Positions 12,355 to 24,121 of a stretch of DNA of 64,000 nucleotides are shown here, one piece after another. This DNA comes from Dryas octopetala. Lineage: Eukaryota; Streptophyta; Magnoliopsida; Rosales; Rosaceae. A program made the position numbers and the translations under genes. The notes below the pieces were generated by a model. That model made no database searches. It saw only the letters and a list, made by a program, of their open reading frames with translations, and was not told the DNA's origin. The stretch is from positions 14,694,001-14,758,000 of the forward strand of contig OY992838.1 in assembly GCA_963921425.1 (NCBI GenBank), in the 5' to 3' direction. The first letter of the stretch is position 1. Each line of letters begins with the position of its first letter.

Positions 12355-14960
12355 ATTAATTTCTTTGTATAATGGCATGGTTTGACATTTTATGTAGTGT
12401 TCTGTTCTAGCCACAGTTAAGCAAGTAAGTGAGAGAATTTTGTTTGGCTTTGTGAGAGAGATGTGAAAGCTTTTGGGTTTTGGTTATGAAAACCAATTTC
12501 TTCGTTGTTCTTGTAATTAAACAATTCAATTTCAAGATTAAAAAAATCGATAGGACAATACAGCAATAGTCAAGACCATATATGACAATTTCGAATTTCA
12601 TTCCTAATTAAATTTGTCTGATACTCAAAGAACAGGATAAAAAAATAGTCAAGAAAGCTATAGTCAATGAAAGCGTTTAGTGATTGTCTAATACTTAACC
12701 AGGCAGAAAAAATTAACCAGGCTGGCCCTTAGACAATGCAAGCTTTTTCTAACGCTTAGATTTCCAAAGGCAACATATAATTCAGACAAATGATGAGATA
12801 ACATGTAATTAGCAATAGGATACTCAATGGTGTTACTAATACATAACAAATTCAATCTATATGCTGAAATGCCAATGTTAGTTAATTTCAAGATTAACAT
12901 CAGATTCAAGAGAAAAAGAGAAGGAGAAGTAGGTGGAGGAAACTACCTCATGATGATCTTCAGGAATATTCTCGGAAGTAGCAGGCCATTGGTCAATTGT
13001 TTGTTTATCATCCCTAAATCACGCCTTTAGAATATTCTAATTTACAAATTATATTAATTTCTTCTAGTTAATTAGAAGCTTATTATTTGAATACATATAT
13101 ATCTAGCCATTGAATTAAACTATCCAAATCAATTCTATGCAACAAACCAGATTTAAAGAATAAGGTGTTAAACATAAGTAGATACCACCTTGGTATTTTC
13201 TTTCTCTCTGTTGGGATTCTATGTTCGGTCAGCAATAATCATTCGGAAATCAACTTATATCTGGCATAAACTTCAAAATTGATGCCAAACAATTCAGGTT
13301 TCAAAATTAATAAAATCAATAAGACAATACAACAATAGTGACCATATATATATAAGAGCATCTCCAGTTCTTTTTCTATATTTTACTCCAATTTGATGAT
13401 AAGTTAGAGAAAAAAGTTAGATTTGGGGAAAGGCACTCCAATGCTAAAGTTGAAATTTGTCCTAAATCTTTTTTTATTTTATTTTATTTTTTCTGACTAT
13501 TAGAGGTTTAGGGAGAGTTTGATGAGCCCTTTCCATTTAACTTGCTCTAGGGAAAAATTTTAGGGAAATCTTAAATTTGAGAAGATTAATTTTAGAGAAT
13601 GATTGAAGCTGTGTTTTATATTATTTTATTCCAAATTTAAATTTGCGGAAAGACTTAAGGAATGACTGAAGTTGCTTTAAATGCCAAAAGAAAATCACTG
13701 TCAAGCATCCATTGGGTGTTGGTCTTATACCGGTGATATAGGTAAAGAGCATGAATGGAGGTGTTGTTGGGTTTATTTGTCTCAGTAGTCATATGGGCAA
13801 ATAATGTAATTAAACAAGTTCTAAATAAGTTCAAAGCCTTCGCCCAGATGATGCCTTTCAGTTTTAAATAAAAACAGGATCCCAAAATGTACAATTATTC
13901 ATCCTAATAACAAAAGTTAAAAAATAACCAAAGTTCAACAATAACCATTAATCTTCCTCGCCCCCCTAACTTTTATTTGTTTAATCCACATAGGTATTTA
14001 TTTTCAAATTTCAAAGCAATGATATTTTTAAATTGTTATATCATCGATGCCACATAGGCACTACATCATCAAAACGAATGGATTACTTAACGAACTTCAC
14101 GGAGAATAGTAAAGTGTGACATGTAAATAAATTGCAAATGGTTAGTTAGAGGAGAAAAAATTTCGGATAGTAATGTGAGATTCACGTGATACTTTGGGTT
14201 GCACGATTATGCCTTCATTTTTTAATGGGTTTAGATTATAACGTTCATTATATGTTAAAGAAAGAAAAAGAGAGAAAAGAGAAAGGGAGAGAGAATGAAA
14301 GATAGTAAGAAAGAGCTAGAGAAAAAGAAAAGAAAGAGACATAAAGAATGAAAAAGCTAGAAAGAAAAGAAAGGGAAAGTAGAAGAAAGAGAAAAAGAGG
14401 AAGGGAGGGAAAGACCGACAAAAAAGAAAAATAAAATCAGTAAGACAATACAACAATAGTGACCATATATAAGAGCATCTCCAATTCTTTTTCTATATTT
14501 TACTCCAATTTGATAATAAGTTAGAAAAAAAAAAATTATATTTGAGGAAGGGTACTCCATTGCTAAAGTTGAAATTTTTCTCTAAATCTTTTAATTTTTT
14601 TTTTTTTGTATGATTTTCTAGTATAATATCTAACTATTGAACATTTAGGTAGTGTAAAAGAAAGAGAAAAAGAGGAAAGGAGGGAAACACTGACAACAGC
14701 AACAACAACAACAAAAAAAAAAAAAAAAGGGAGAGGGAGTCTGAAACCACGACATCAACCAAATAAATTGTGCCAAATCCAATCTCACAGTATGAGGTAC
14801 GCACAACATTCTACCAAACAAAAGAAATTGACTGATTTTGGCAGTGATGTGCGCTAATTTTGTGGTCCCTTCAGAACAGGTCTTCAAGTCTTCTTCATCA
14901 GTCTAGCGCTATCAATCTTTTAGGTAGCACCCATCTCAAGTCTCAGCATATTCAATAAAA
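12355..14960. repeat. intergenic segmental duplication, copy A
   Basis: About 2.6 kb that matches 29894-32300 in the same orientation, with interruptions (for example 12665-13035 is only in this copy). Shared landmarks include 'ggcatggtttgacatttta', a GAGCATCTCC element, and a purine-rich GAAA tract (about 14255-14420). No gene is present in either copy. In copy B the block runs directly into the promoter of the intact receptor kinase; in copy A it runs into a promoter-only remnant (15637). Confidence 0.85.
13356..13678. mobile_element. GAGCATCTCC-type MITE
   Basis: The left end GAGCATCTCCAGTTCTTTTT is approximately the reverse complement of the right end around 13640-13678 ('gactgaagttgct'). 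Related ends occur at 14474, 30663-30981 and 31786, the 14474 and 31786 copies being truncated on the right. No clear target duplication. This resembles abundant hAT-type MITEs of plants. Confidence 0.55.
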
Positions 14961-15437
14961 TGCAAAAGTTGCATTTAATTTTAAAGAGAAAAGACACAAA
15001 TTAAGCCTTATGATTGAGAAACAAAAGTGAAGGAGAAAGTTGGAAACACCTTCCAAGTCTTTAACCTGAAGACTTGTGAATTTATTTTCTTTTTGTTTTT
15101 GGTGACTGCGAGCCAAAGGCCCAAAACAGAAAACAATTTGCACCTAACTTTATTGAGGAACATAAGTTAATTTACAGTAAATATAAGAGACGAAGACTTT
15201 GACACTGTTATGGGCAATATTTCCTATTAGATACTTATTTACTTTTCCTTTCCTTTATATAGGAGATACCCAATATGTAATCAGTATCAGAGAAAATATA
15301 TTTTACTTTTGTATTGCTAATTTTACTGTTGTGGACATCTTCAACTTATTCTGATAAAATATGCTCTCTGGCTTATTTTCTTATATTGCATGAATTCTCA
15401 CTCTTTGCAATTCACCTGTAAATATATACATGCTTGC

Positions 15438-15895
15438 CGTGCTGTCACTCTTCTCCTGTTCTTAGTCTTTTTCTACTCATATGGATGAGCTGTTCTTAGT
15501 CTTTAAAGATGACAAACAAAGACTTTGACTCAAGCGTGTGAAAAACTCCATGGAATTCCCCAAGACCATGGAAAAGAAATAAAAGTGAAACAAATATTGG
15601 AAAGACTTCTGAACCCTGGAGAGAACAGGGCCCTTGGAATAATTATAGCTAATGCAGGGCAGTTGGCACTATAAATAAGTCCCAGAAGTGGAATTCCCCG
15701 TGCGTGTCACTGTTCTCCTGTTCTTAGTCTTTTACTACTCTAAGTGGATGAGCTGTTCTTAGTCTTAAAGGTGAAAGACAAAGACTTTGACTCAAGCGTA
15801 TGAAAAACTCCGAGGAATTCCCCACCCAAGTCTTTCCAAAGAAAATAAATAAAAGTGAAAAAAAATATTGGAAAGACTTCTGAACTTACTTTAAC
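15438..15895. repeat. direct duplication with ~260-bp offset
   Basis: The stretch from 15438 to about 15620 ('tggatgagctgttcttagtc', 'caaagactttgactcaagcg') is repeated from 15699 to about 15895 with scattered differences. The promoter remnant lies between the copies. Confidence 0.8.
15637..15690 (+). pseudogene. promoter-only remnant of a receptor-kinase copy
   Basis: 'aataattatagctaatgcag' followed by a TATAAATA box and 'agtcccagaagt' match the promoter of the intact gene (32325-32375). Downstream, the leader and gene are replaced by unrelated sequence. Confidence 0.7.
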
Positions 15896-17089
15896 CATGT
15901 CTCTTCTTCGAAAAAATACTAGATAGTACCTCATCCGATATTTTCTTTTTATTTTCTGTCTAGGAGAATTTAAGATTTTTATGAGTGCTAATTAGAATGT
16001 GACATGTTGAATTATAAGTTACAGTGAACATCCACAAGGTCCACAACCCCCATATGAAGAAAAGTCTATGAGAATTGAGAAGCTTCCCCTCAACCCCCAC
16101 TTGCAATTGAATTTTTAGTCATGCGGCATGGTCATCAACTCATCATGAGCCTGAAGATTACATTGTGTTGTCAATTCTTGAATCAAAAAACCCAACGTAC
16201 GCATGCCCTCATTTTAAGACCACTAATCTTTAGCTAAGTTTGTACTTTCTTGTATAAGTTTTCATGTGCATTGGAGACCGAGGAGCCGAATTGTCTTGTT
16301 TGACATGTTGGTCACTTCTGCAGTCTGCGCCAAAGCTATGTTTGTATAAGAAGAAAATGTATCTGAAATAATCCGATTTGTTTTACTTCAGTCTATTTCT
16401 ATCTTTTCAAGTTGGACCACCAGACCACTGAGCAAAAGCCTATGAGAAAATATCCCTGAATCGCTATTTCACCTCAAATGCTCATTCCCTATAGTACGCA
16501 CCACATACATCAACATCAACAACAACAACAAAAAAAAAAAGAAGTAAAATTTGCATTTGACTTAATAGATCGATAAAGCTCAGAGACAAATTAAGACTTT
16601 CAATTAACCTAAAGCACACATTCATTTTAAGGCCACAAAAACATTTAAATAGAAAACTAAGACAGCGGTTTTAGTGTGGATTGAAGAGGAGCCGAGTTGG
16701 CGCACTTCTCTTCTAATTGATGATGCTCCCTACTCACAGTGGATTTGGCTCACTTCTATCCATATTGATGATGTACTCTCCACGATCTTTAGTGTTTCCT
16801 GTTCAAGTGGATGAGCTGTCATCCACGAAATATTTTCTTTGCCAATCCATGAGTAACATCCAATAAAACTCTCTCCATCTTCAATGAATCTATCATTTTC
16901 ATTTCATTAAGTTCAAGGAAACTATGCAAAATTTCCAATTTTAACAAGATACTGGAACGACTTTCAAGTCTACACCCTAAAGACTTGTGAGTTTATTATG
17001 GAAATAAAAAAAGCACGTAGCAGGGCAGTTGGCACTATAAATAAGTCCCAGAAGTAGTATAAACATTATATACACCAAAAAGAAAAACC

Positions 17090-18585
17090 ATGACATCTTG
17101 ACGCAACGTAACACGCAAGTAGGGAAAACCAATGTTAACCCTAAGAAAGAATCTGGAGTCCACCAGAGAAAAGAGAGAAAAGAGAGAAATCTCAAGGCTT
17201 TCTGATTAAAATGATAATAATGAAAAATACAAACAGCCAAAAAGGTTGTTTAAATACGTTCAGAACCCTAGACGTTCAAAATTCAAAACGAAAATAAAAA
17301 TGAAAATAAAGTGCAATTTAGGAAAGTTATTCAAAAACACTAAATTGCTTATTTGAAGCCCTAAACGAAGGAATTTGGCCAAAATAGGCCCTCAGAATCG
17401 GTATATCATGGGCCCATTTCAGACACTGAGCCGGGCTGAGGCTTGTTCCTTTTCTTGGCCTTCTGGCGGTCGAGTTGTTGCATGAACCGTTCTGCCATTT
17501 GTTCTACATCACATCTTCAAAAGCATCAAGCTCTGTAGCTTTTTGCCTTATCTTGTATGTTGAGCTGATTTCATCATCAAACTTTGCTTTTTCTTCTGCT
17601 GCTCCTACTGAAGCAGAGGCTCTTCTCAAATGGAAAGCCAGCTTTCATAATCAAACCCAGTTCAATAATCTCACCTCATGGACTTACCTTCCTAGTAACA
17701 ATGTCACCAATTCTTCCACCAATCATAAACCAAATGCAAGCACATGCATTTGGGCTGGTATTTCATGCAACGCTGCTGGAACTGTCACCAGGATAAACCT
17801 TAACAACTCTGGTTTACAAGGTACGCTACATGAATTTTATTTCCTGTACGTCCTTCCCTAATCTTGAATATCTTGACCTCAGCATCAATCAACTCTTTGA
17901 TCCCAGCCCACCTCAGATTAGTTCCTTCACAAAACTCATTTATCTTGATCTCTCTCACAATCAGTTGTCTGGGATAATCCCACCAGAAATTGGAAATTTG
18001 ATCGAAGTCTCTAGTGGAATTAGGCTTTTCTACATCGTTCGGTGATCTAAGACTGTCTGGTCGTGTACCCTCAGACTTTGGATCACTAACTAATCTTGAG
18101 TATCTCGACTTTTCCACAAACAAATTCAATGATTCAATTCTTAGCCTTCTGGGTGACTTTGCCAATTTATTCTACTTGAATTTGAGCAACAACTAGTTTA
18201 ATCAAGGAATTCCAGATCAGTTGGGGGAATTAATTCACTTGACCAAACTTGAATTAAGTCGTAACTCCTTGGAGGTATGATACCATCAGAAATGGGCAAT
18301 TTGGAGAGTTTGGAGAAGTTGAATCTTTCCCACAATAATCTTTATGGTTTCATTCCAACAAGTTTTGGGGGGATGCACGGCTTGTTGTATGTTGACATAT
18401 CCTACAATGACTTGGAAGGTCTCATTCCCAACATCAGCACATTTCAAGATGCTCCCCTAGAAGCGTTACAAGGGAAAAAAGGATTGTGTGGCAACATTAA
18501 TTGGAGCTTTGCAACCCTGCAAACATGGCTTAAAAAAGGAAAAGGACCACAAACTCATATTTTTAATCACATTTACTCTTGTGGC
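17090..18585 (+). pseudogene. LRR receptor kinase pseudogene, copy 2 (truncated)
   Basis: The start ATG at 17090 is followed after three codons by the insertion. Coding similarity resumes at 17511 (signal peptide, CIWAGISC motif), continues through the first LRRs, then jumps to the last LRRs near 18050 because the central LRR array is deleted. Other lesions are a 4-bp insertion near 18002, CAG to TAG near 18195, a 1-bp loss near 18270 and a 4-bp insertion near 18500. The copy ends in the transmembrane segment at 18585 where unit 2 of the duplication begins, so there is no kinase domain. Several lesions are shared with copy 3, so the parent was already dead when duplicated. Confidence 0.9.
17100..17510 (-). 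mobile_element. 411-bp insertion just after the start codon (copy 2)
   Basis: Interrupts the first codons of receptor-kinase copy 2, after ATGACATCTT. The 7-bp acatctt is present on both sides (17093-17099 and 17511-17517), as expected of a target duplication. On the minus strand the insert begins with a 34-codon open stretch (17510 to about 17409) containing EQMAERFMQQLDRQKAKKRN, then a stop and non-coding DNA, so it may be a truncated antisense retro-insertion. No poly-A or inverted ends. Family unknown. Confidence 0.6.
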
Positions 18586-20869
18586 CGAATTGTCTTGTTT
18601 GACATGTTGGTCACTTCTGCAGTCTGCGCCAAAGCTATGTTTGTATAAGAAGAAAATGTATCTGAGATAATCCGATTTGTTTTACTTCAGTCTATTTCTC
18701 TCTTTTCAAGTTGGACCACCAGACCACTGAGCAAAAGCCTATGAGAAAATATCCCTGAATCGCTATTTCACCTCAAATGCTCATTCCCTATAGTACGCAC
18801 CACATACATCAACATCAACAACAACAACAACAAAAAAAGAAGCAAAATTTGCATTTGACTTAATAGATCGATAAAGCTCAGAGACAAATTAAGACTTTCA
18901 ATTAACCTAAAGCACACGTTCATTTTAAGGCCACAAAAACATTTAAATAGAAAACTAAGACAGCAGTTTTAGTGTGGATTGAAGAGAAGCCGAGTTGGCG
19001 CACTTCACTTCTAATTGATGATGCTCCCTACTCACAGTGGATTTGGCGAACGCGCGTCTATCCATATTGATGATGTACTCTCCACGATCTTTAGTGTTTC
19101 CTGTTCAAGTGGATGAGCTGTCATCCACGAAATATTTTCTTTGCCAATCCATGAGGAACATCCAATAAAACTCTCTCGATCTTCTATGAATCTATCATTT
19201 TCATTTCATTAAGTTCAAGGAAACTATGCAAAATTTCCAATTTTAATAAGATACTGGAGCGACTTTCAAGTCTACACCCTAAAGACTTGTGAGTTTATTA
19301 TGGAAATAAAAAAAGCACGTAGCAGGGCAGTTGGCACTATAAATAAGTCCCAGAAGTAGTATAACATTATATACACCAAAAAGAAAAACCATGACATCTT
19401 GATGCAGTGTAACACGCAAGTAGAGAAAACCAATGTTAACCCTAAGACAGAATCTGGAGTCCACCAAAGAAAAGAGAGAAATCTCAAGGTTTTCTGATTA
19501 AAATGATAATAATGAAAATTACAAACAGCCAAAAAGCTTGTTTAAATACGTTCAGAACTCTAGACGTTCGAAATTCAAAACGAAAATAAAAATGGAAATA
19601 AAGTGCAATTTAGGAAAGTTATTCAAAAACACTAAATTGCTTATTCGAAGCCCTAAACGAAGGAATTTGGCCAAAATAGGCCCTCAGAATCGGTATATCA
19701 TGGGCCCATTTCAAACACTGGGCCGGGCTGAGGCTTGTTCCTTTTCTTGGCCTTCTGGCAGTCGAGTTGTTGCATAAACCGTTCTGCCATTTGTTCTACA
19801 TCACATCTTCAAAAGTATCAAGCTCTGTAGCTTTTTGCCTTATCTTGTATGTTGAGCTGATTTAATCATCAAACTTTGCTTTTTCTTCTGCTGCTCCTAC
19901 TGAAGCAGAGGCTCTTCTCAAATGGAAAGCCAGCTTTCATAATCAAACCCAGTTCAATAATCTCACCTCATGGACTTACCATCCTAGTAACAATGTCACC
20001 AATTCTTCCACCAATCATATACCAAATGCAAGCCCATGCATTTGGGCTGGTATTTCATGCAACGCTGCTGGAAGTGTCACCAGGATAAACCTTAACAACT
20101 CTGGTTTACAAGGTACGCTACATGAATTTTATTTCCTGTCCTTCCCTAATCTTGAATATCTTAACCTCAGCATCAATCAACTCTTTGATCCCAGCCCACC
20201 TCAGATCAGTTCTTTCACAAAACTCATTTATCATGATCTCTCTCACAATCAGTTGTCTGGGATAATCCCACCAGAAATTGGAAATTTGAAGTCTCTAGTG
20301 GAATTAGGCTTTTCTACATCGTTGGGTGATCTAAGACTGTATGGTCGTGTACCCTCAGACTTTGGATCACTAACTAATCTTGAGTATCTCGACTTGTCCA
20401 CAAACAAATTCAATGATTCAATTCTTAGCCTTCTGGGTGACTTCGCCAATTTATTCTACTTGAATTTGAGCAACAACCAGTTTAATCAAGGAATTCCAGA
20501 TCAGTTGGGGGAATTAATTCACTTGACCAAACTTGATTTAAGTCGTAACTCCTTGGAGGTATGATACCATCAGCAATGGGCAATTTGGAGAGTTTGGAGA
20601 AGCTGAATCTTTCCCACAATAATCTTTATGGTTTCATTCCAACAAGTTTTGGGGGGATGCACGGCTTGTTGTATGTTCACATATCCTACAATGACTTGGA
20701 AGGTCTCATTCCCAACATCAGCGCATTTCAAGATGCTCCCCTAGAAGCGTTACAAGGGAAAAAAGGATTGTGTGGCAACATTAATTGGAGCTTTGCAACC
20801 CTACAAACATGGCTTAAAAAAGGAAAAGGACCACAAACTCATATTTGTAATCACATTTACTCTTGTGGC
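18586..20869. repeat. 2.3-kb direct duplication, unit 2
   Basis: Second copy of 16287-18585 (2284 versus 2299 bp). At its right end the receptor-kinase sequence continues normally into the transmembrane and kinase codons, so this unit holds the original junction. Confidence 0.9.
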
Positions 20870-22219
20870 AGCATTTTTACTTCTTTCTTCTATATTTACA
20901 ATTGCCTTTGTAGTAGAAAGGAAAAAACAAGCATCAGCATCTAGAAGAAACATCGCGCATGAAGAGGTTTCTTTTTCAGTTTTAAACTTTGATGGAAAAA
21001 CCATGTATGAGGAAATCATAAGGGCAACCGAGGATTTTGATTCTAAATTTTGCTTTGGGAAAGGAGGACATGGAAGCGTCTTCAGAGCAAATTTGCCATT
21101 CGCCAACATAGTAGTTGCCGTGAAGAAACTCCACCTGCTATGCAATGGTGAGAAGAATTTTTAAAAGGAGTTCTTGAATGAAATAAGGGCACTCACAGAG
21201 ATACGACACCGAAACATTGTGAAGCTTTATGGTTTTTGTTCCCATAAACGACACTCATTTTTGGTGTATGAGTATCTAGAAAGGGGTAGCTTGGCCACAA
21301 TGTTCAGCAAAGATGATGAAGCTAAAGAATTGGGGTGGAGTAAAAGAGTGAATATTGTTAAATGTGTAGCTCATGCCTTGTGCTACATGCACCACGATTG
21401 CTTGCCACCAATTGTGCATCGAGACATATCAACCAAGAACATTTTGGTGGATTCTGAATATGAGGGTTGTGTTTCAGACTTCAGCACTGCTAAGTTCTTA
21501 AACCCAGACTCAACTAAATGGACTGCCCTTGCGGGCACATACAGATATGTGGCACCAGGTAATATTGTGGTTTTATGTCTTTTATATTATTATATATTTA
21601 ACATATTTTATGGTTTTATTTTTAGACCAATGATTCGTTTTCATGGTTAGGATGAGGTTAATTAAGGATAAACATGTTACACTTCTAATTAATCAGTGAT
21701 AGCATGATACAATTTATGTAAGATCGATATAATTAATGTTTTTAAACTTTCATTGAATAGCCATACCTACATACTAACAATGCCATTGTTATGAACTTTT
21801 TCTTTAAGCAGAGCTTGCTTATACAATGGAAGTGAATGAGAAATGCGACGTGTTTAGCTTCGGAATAGTAGCATTGGAAATAATTTTGGCAAGGCATCAG
21901 GGAGATCTTCTCTCATCTGTAGCATCAGGGTCGTCGTCGTCATCATCCTCGTCGATCGTCTTCATTTGCATTATCATCCCATCAAATCCCTATTGTGGAG
22001 TATTTGGACCAACGCATTTCCCTTCCTACACATCAAGAAGCAGGGGAAGTGCTCACTCTTTTGAAGACAGCGTTTTCCTGCTTGAATGCTAGTCTACAAT
22101 CCCGTCCAACAATGAAACGAGTTTCTCAACACTTCTCAGCTCAAAGGCTGCATTTGTCAAAGCCATTGCGCATGATAACCTTTGGTGAATTGCTGGCTCT
22201 CCATGGGTTGACTACCTGA
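19391..22219 (+). pseudogene. LRR receptor kinase pseudogene, copy 3
   Basis: Has the same start-proximal insertion and the same large deletion of central LRRs as copy 2, but retains the transmembrane and kinase regions and the second exon. Extra lesions include a TAA in the signal peptide (about 19861), a frameshift near 20556, a 4-bp insertion near 20783 and a CAA to TAA change near 21164. Kinase motifs remain readable: [22 protein letters not shown]. Two are damaged: DFG reads DFS and GTYGYVAP reads GTYRYVAP. The exon 2 equivalent begins near 21812 and has a frameshift within its serine run near 21955. Confidence 0.92.
19401..19802 (-). mobile_element. 402-bp insertion just after the start codon (copy 3)
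   Basis: Same insertion at the same site as 17100-17510, flanked by acatctt (19394-19400 and 19803-19809). It was duplicated along with the 2.3-kb unit and does not represent a second event. Confidence 0.65.
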
Positions 22220-23013
22220 GGAATGTGCTTCTTTCCTATACATATTTCACTTTGTGTGAGTGAGAAGAAAGGTTCTTCTTTGATGTTTTCTTATTGTAAT
22301 CTATTACATGCACTCTTGTGCTATGGCTCTTAAGAGAATAAAACAATGGCTTCTTTTTGTATAACTATATCCTATATGCAAAACGACTAACTACAGGGCA
22401 ATGCAGCAACACATACAGTGAATTTGAGTTTGTACGCCACCCCAACAGACAAGAAAAGAAAAGACCCCACAAGGCTCAAAAACAGTACTAAGCAATTCAA
22501 TTTTCAAAATTAATTAACAAAATAAAAAATTCAATAAATAGAAACAGGGCCATTAGACAGCTGGAAAGACTTCCAGGTATGTTGAATTTAACGTGGCAGT
22601 AATTGTAATTGCAATTGCAACTGATATGTATTGGTTGTTGTTGTGGTCATTTTTGTTGAAAAAAAGACCTGTTCGGTTGTGGCCTTCTGAACAAGACTGA
22701 TGATGTTCGGTGCCTCTTTGCTGAACAGTATCCCAAGTGTTCGACACTGGTGCACCGAACATGTTGTGATTTCATTTTTTTAAAATACTAATTTTTTCGG
22801 TAAAAAATGAAGAAATGATGATAATATTTCATTTGAAGACTCCCAAATCACGACTTATGCATCCATTTATCAATATTTTGCTTGTTTGCCTTGATATAGA
22901 GAATGTTAGTGTAGTGGAGTTTAGGGTTTTGTTAAAGAAGAGAGGTGTGTAGAGATGTAAAGATGAGTGCAGATGTTGGGTATACTGATGGTGTTGGGTG
23001 TAGTTTAAATTAA
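22220..23013. other. 3' flank of copy 3 and annexin promoter remnant
   Basis: 22220-22540 matches the receptor-kinase 3' flank. At 22570-22625 'gaatttaacgtggcagtaat' matches the annexin upstream piece at 10340 and 36165, but no annexin exon follows. So a third annexin copy was once here. The rest holds no gene. Confidence 0.6.
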
Positions 23014-23421
23014 AAGCAAATTTCACTTTGCACCTCTGAGGTTTGCTCAAATTGTCAAGTTGCTCCCTCAGGTTTTAATTTTGGCAATTTTGACCCAAGG
23101 TTTGAAATCAAAGACAATGTAGCCCCTCAGTCGTTAAATGCTTACTAATAAGGAATCTTTTTTATTTTTAAAATTTTACAAAAGGATGTGGTTAGAGAGC
23201 AGACATGGAAAAGTTCTGAAATTGCCCTTATGATGGTTGCAGGCATTGTGGGTCCCACATGTGCCACATAAGCATTTAACGTCTGACTTAACGGTCAGAC
23301 TTACTGAAGGGCCACATTATCTTTGATTTCAAATATTAGGTTTCAAATTGCCAAAATTGAAACCTAAAGGAGCAACTTGACATTCTGAGCAAACCTCAGG
23401 GGTGCAAAGTGAAATTTGCTC
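23014..23421. mobile_element. 408-bp Mutator-like MITE
   Basis: Terminal inverted repeats of about 130 bp ('gcaaatttcactttgcacc' at the left; its reverse complement at the right). It is flanked by the 9-bp direct repeat ttaaattaa at 23005-23013 and 23422-23430. No coding sequence. Confidence 0.82.
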
Positions 23422-24121
23422 TTAAATTAATTATTGAGTAAAGTACAATTTAGTACCTCAACTAAATTAATTATTGGGTAAAGTACTTCTTTCCTTTTTC
23501 TTCCTTTTTTTTTTTTTCTTTCTTCTTTCTTCTCCTTCTTCTTGTCTGCGACTCTCTCCTCCTTTTTTTTTTTTTTTCTTTCCTTTCTTCTTCTTCCTTT
23601 TCGTTTTTCTTTAACCTTCTTCTTCTTCTTCTTTCTTCTTGTTTTTGTGTGAAGTTTTTTTTTTTTTTTTTTTTCCTTCGATAGTTTATATTTTAGAAGA
23701 AAGGCTTGGGAGATTTGGGGGTATGGGAAGAGAGACAGAAAGAGAAAGAAAGGAGGACGTAATGAGGGGGTCGCTGGAAAATTACCCGAGAAGTCGCGAG
23801 CTTCTTTTCTTCGACTCGCCGCTTTGGGTCGTTGTCGGGACAAGGGATTGGTACCAAATTGATCAGCAAGATACGAGGAAGCTTATGGTGGAGGTAGGAG
23901 GTCACGTCGTGGCTGGAATCGGCGAATAGACAATGAGGATTTTCAGACTTATTTCTCTTCAACTCACTGTGTTGGTAGCTCTAATGGTGGAAAGGATGAC
24001 AGAGGGAGAAAGAGGATAAAGAGATGGTTCTAATGCCACTGGCCGAAAATGGAAGATGGGTTCGGGTCGGGTTGCACGTAAACGGAAACAAAGAAAGAAG
24101 AAGTAGCTAGGAGATTTTTCT
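23422..24121. other. pyrimidine-rich DNA, no gene
   Basis: 23487-23680 is TTC/TTCT-rich with long T runs, giving a spurious lysine-rich frame on the minus strand. The GC-richer part at 23760-23930 has a short open frame with no recognised family. Confidence 0.5.

Larger units (their letters stand above)
14961..16286. other. scrambled receptor-kinase flanking sequence
   Basis: No gene. It contains pieces of the cluster's 5' flank (16000-16200 matches 5820-6010), a direct duplication (15438-15895) and a promoter-only remnant. Probably the debris of at least one further gene copy. Confidence 0.55.
16287..18585. repeat. 2.3-kb direct duplication, unit 1
   Basis: Starts at 'cgaattgtcttgtttgaca' and ends inside the receptor-kinase transmembrane codons at 'ttactcttgtggc'. 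The next unit starts immediately, at 18586, with the same 'cgaattgtcttgtttgaca'. Sequence between the two units is nearly identical apart from small indels. Confidence 0.9.

Noticed and set aside
20801..21145. 114-codon minus-strand frame
   Set aside because: Antisense shadow of the receptor-kinase transmembrane and kinase codons.
23427..23843. 138-codon lysine-rich minus-strand frame
   Set aside because: Translation of a TTC/TTTC-rich low-complexity tract with no splice or promoter context.
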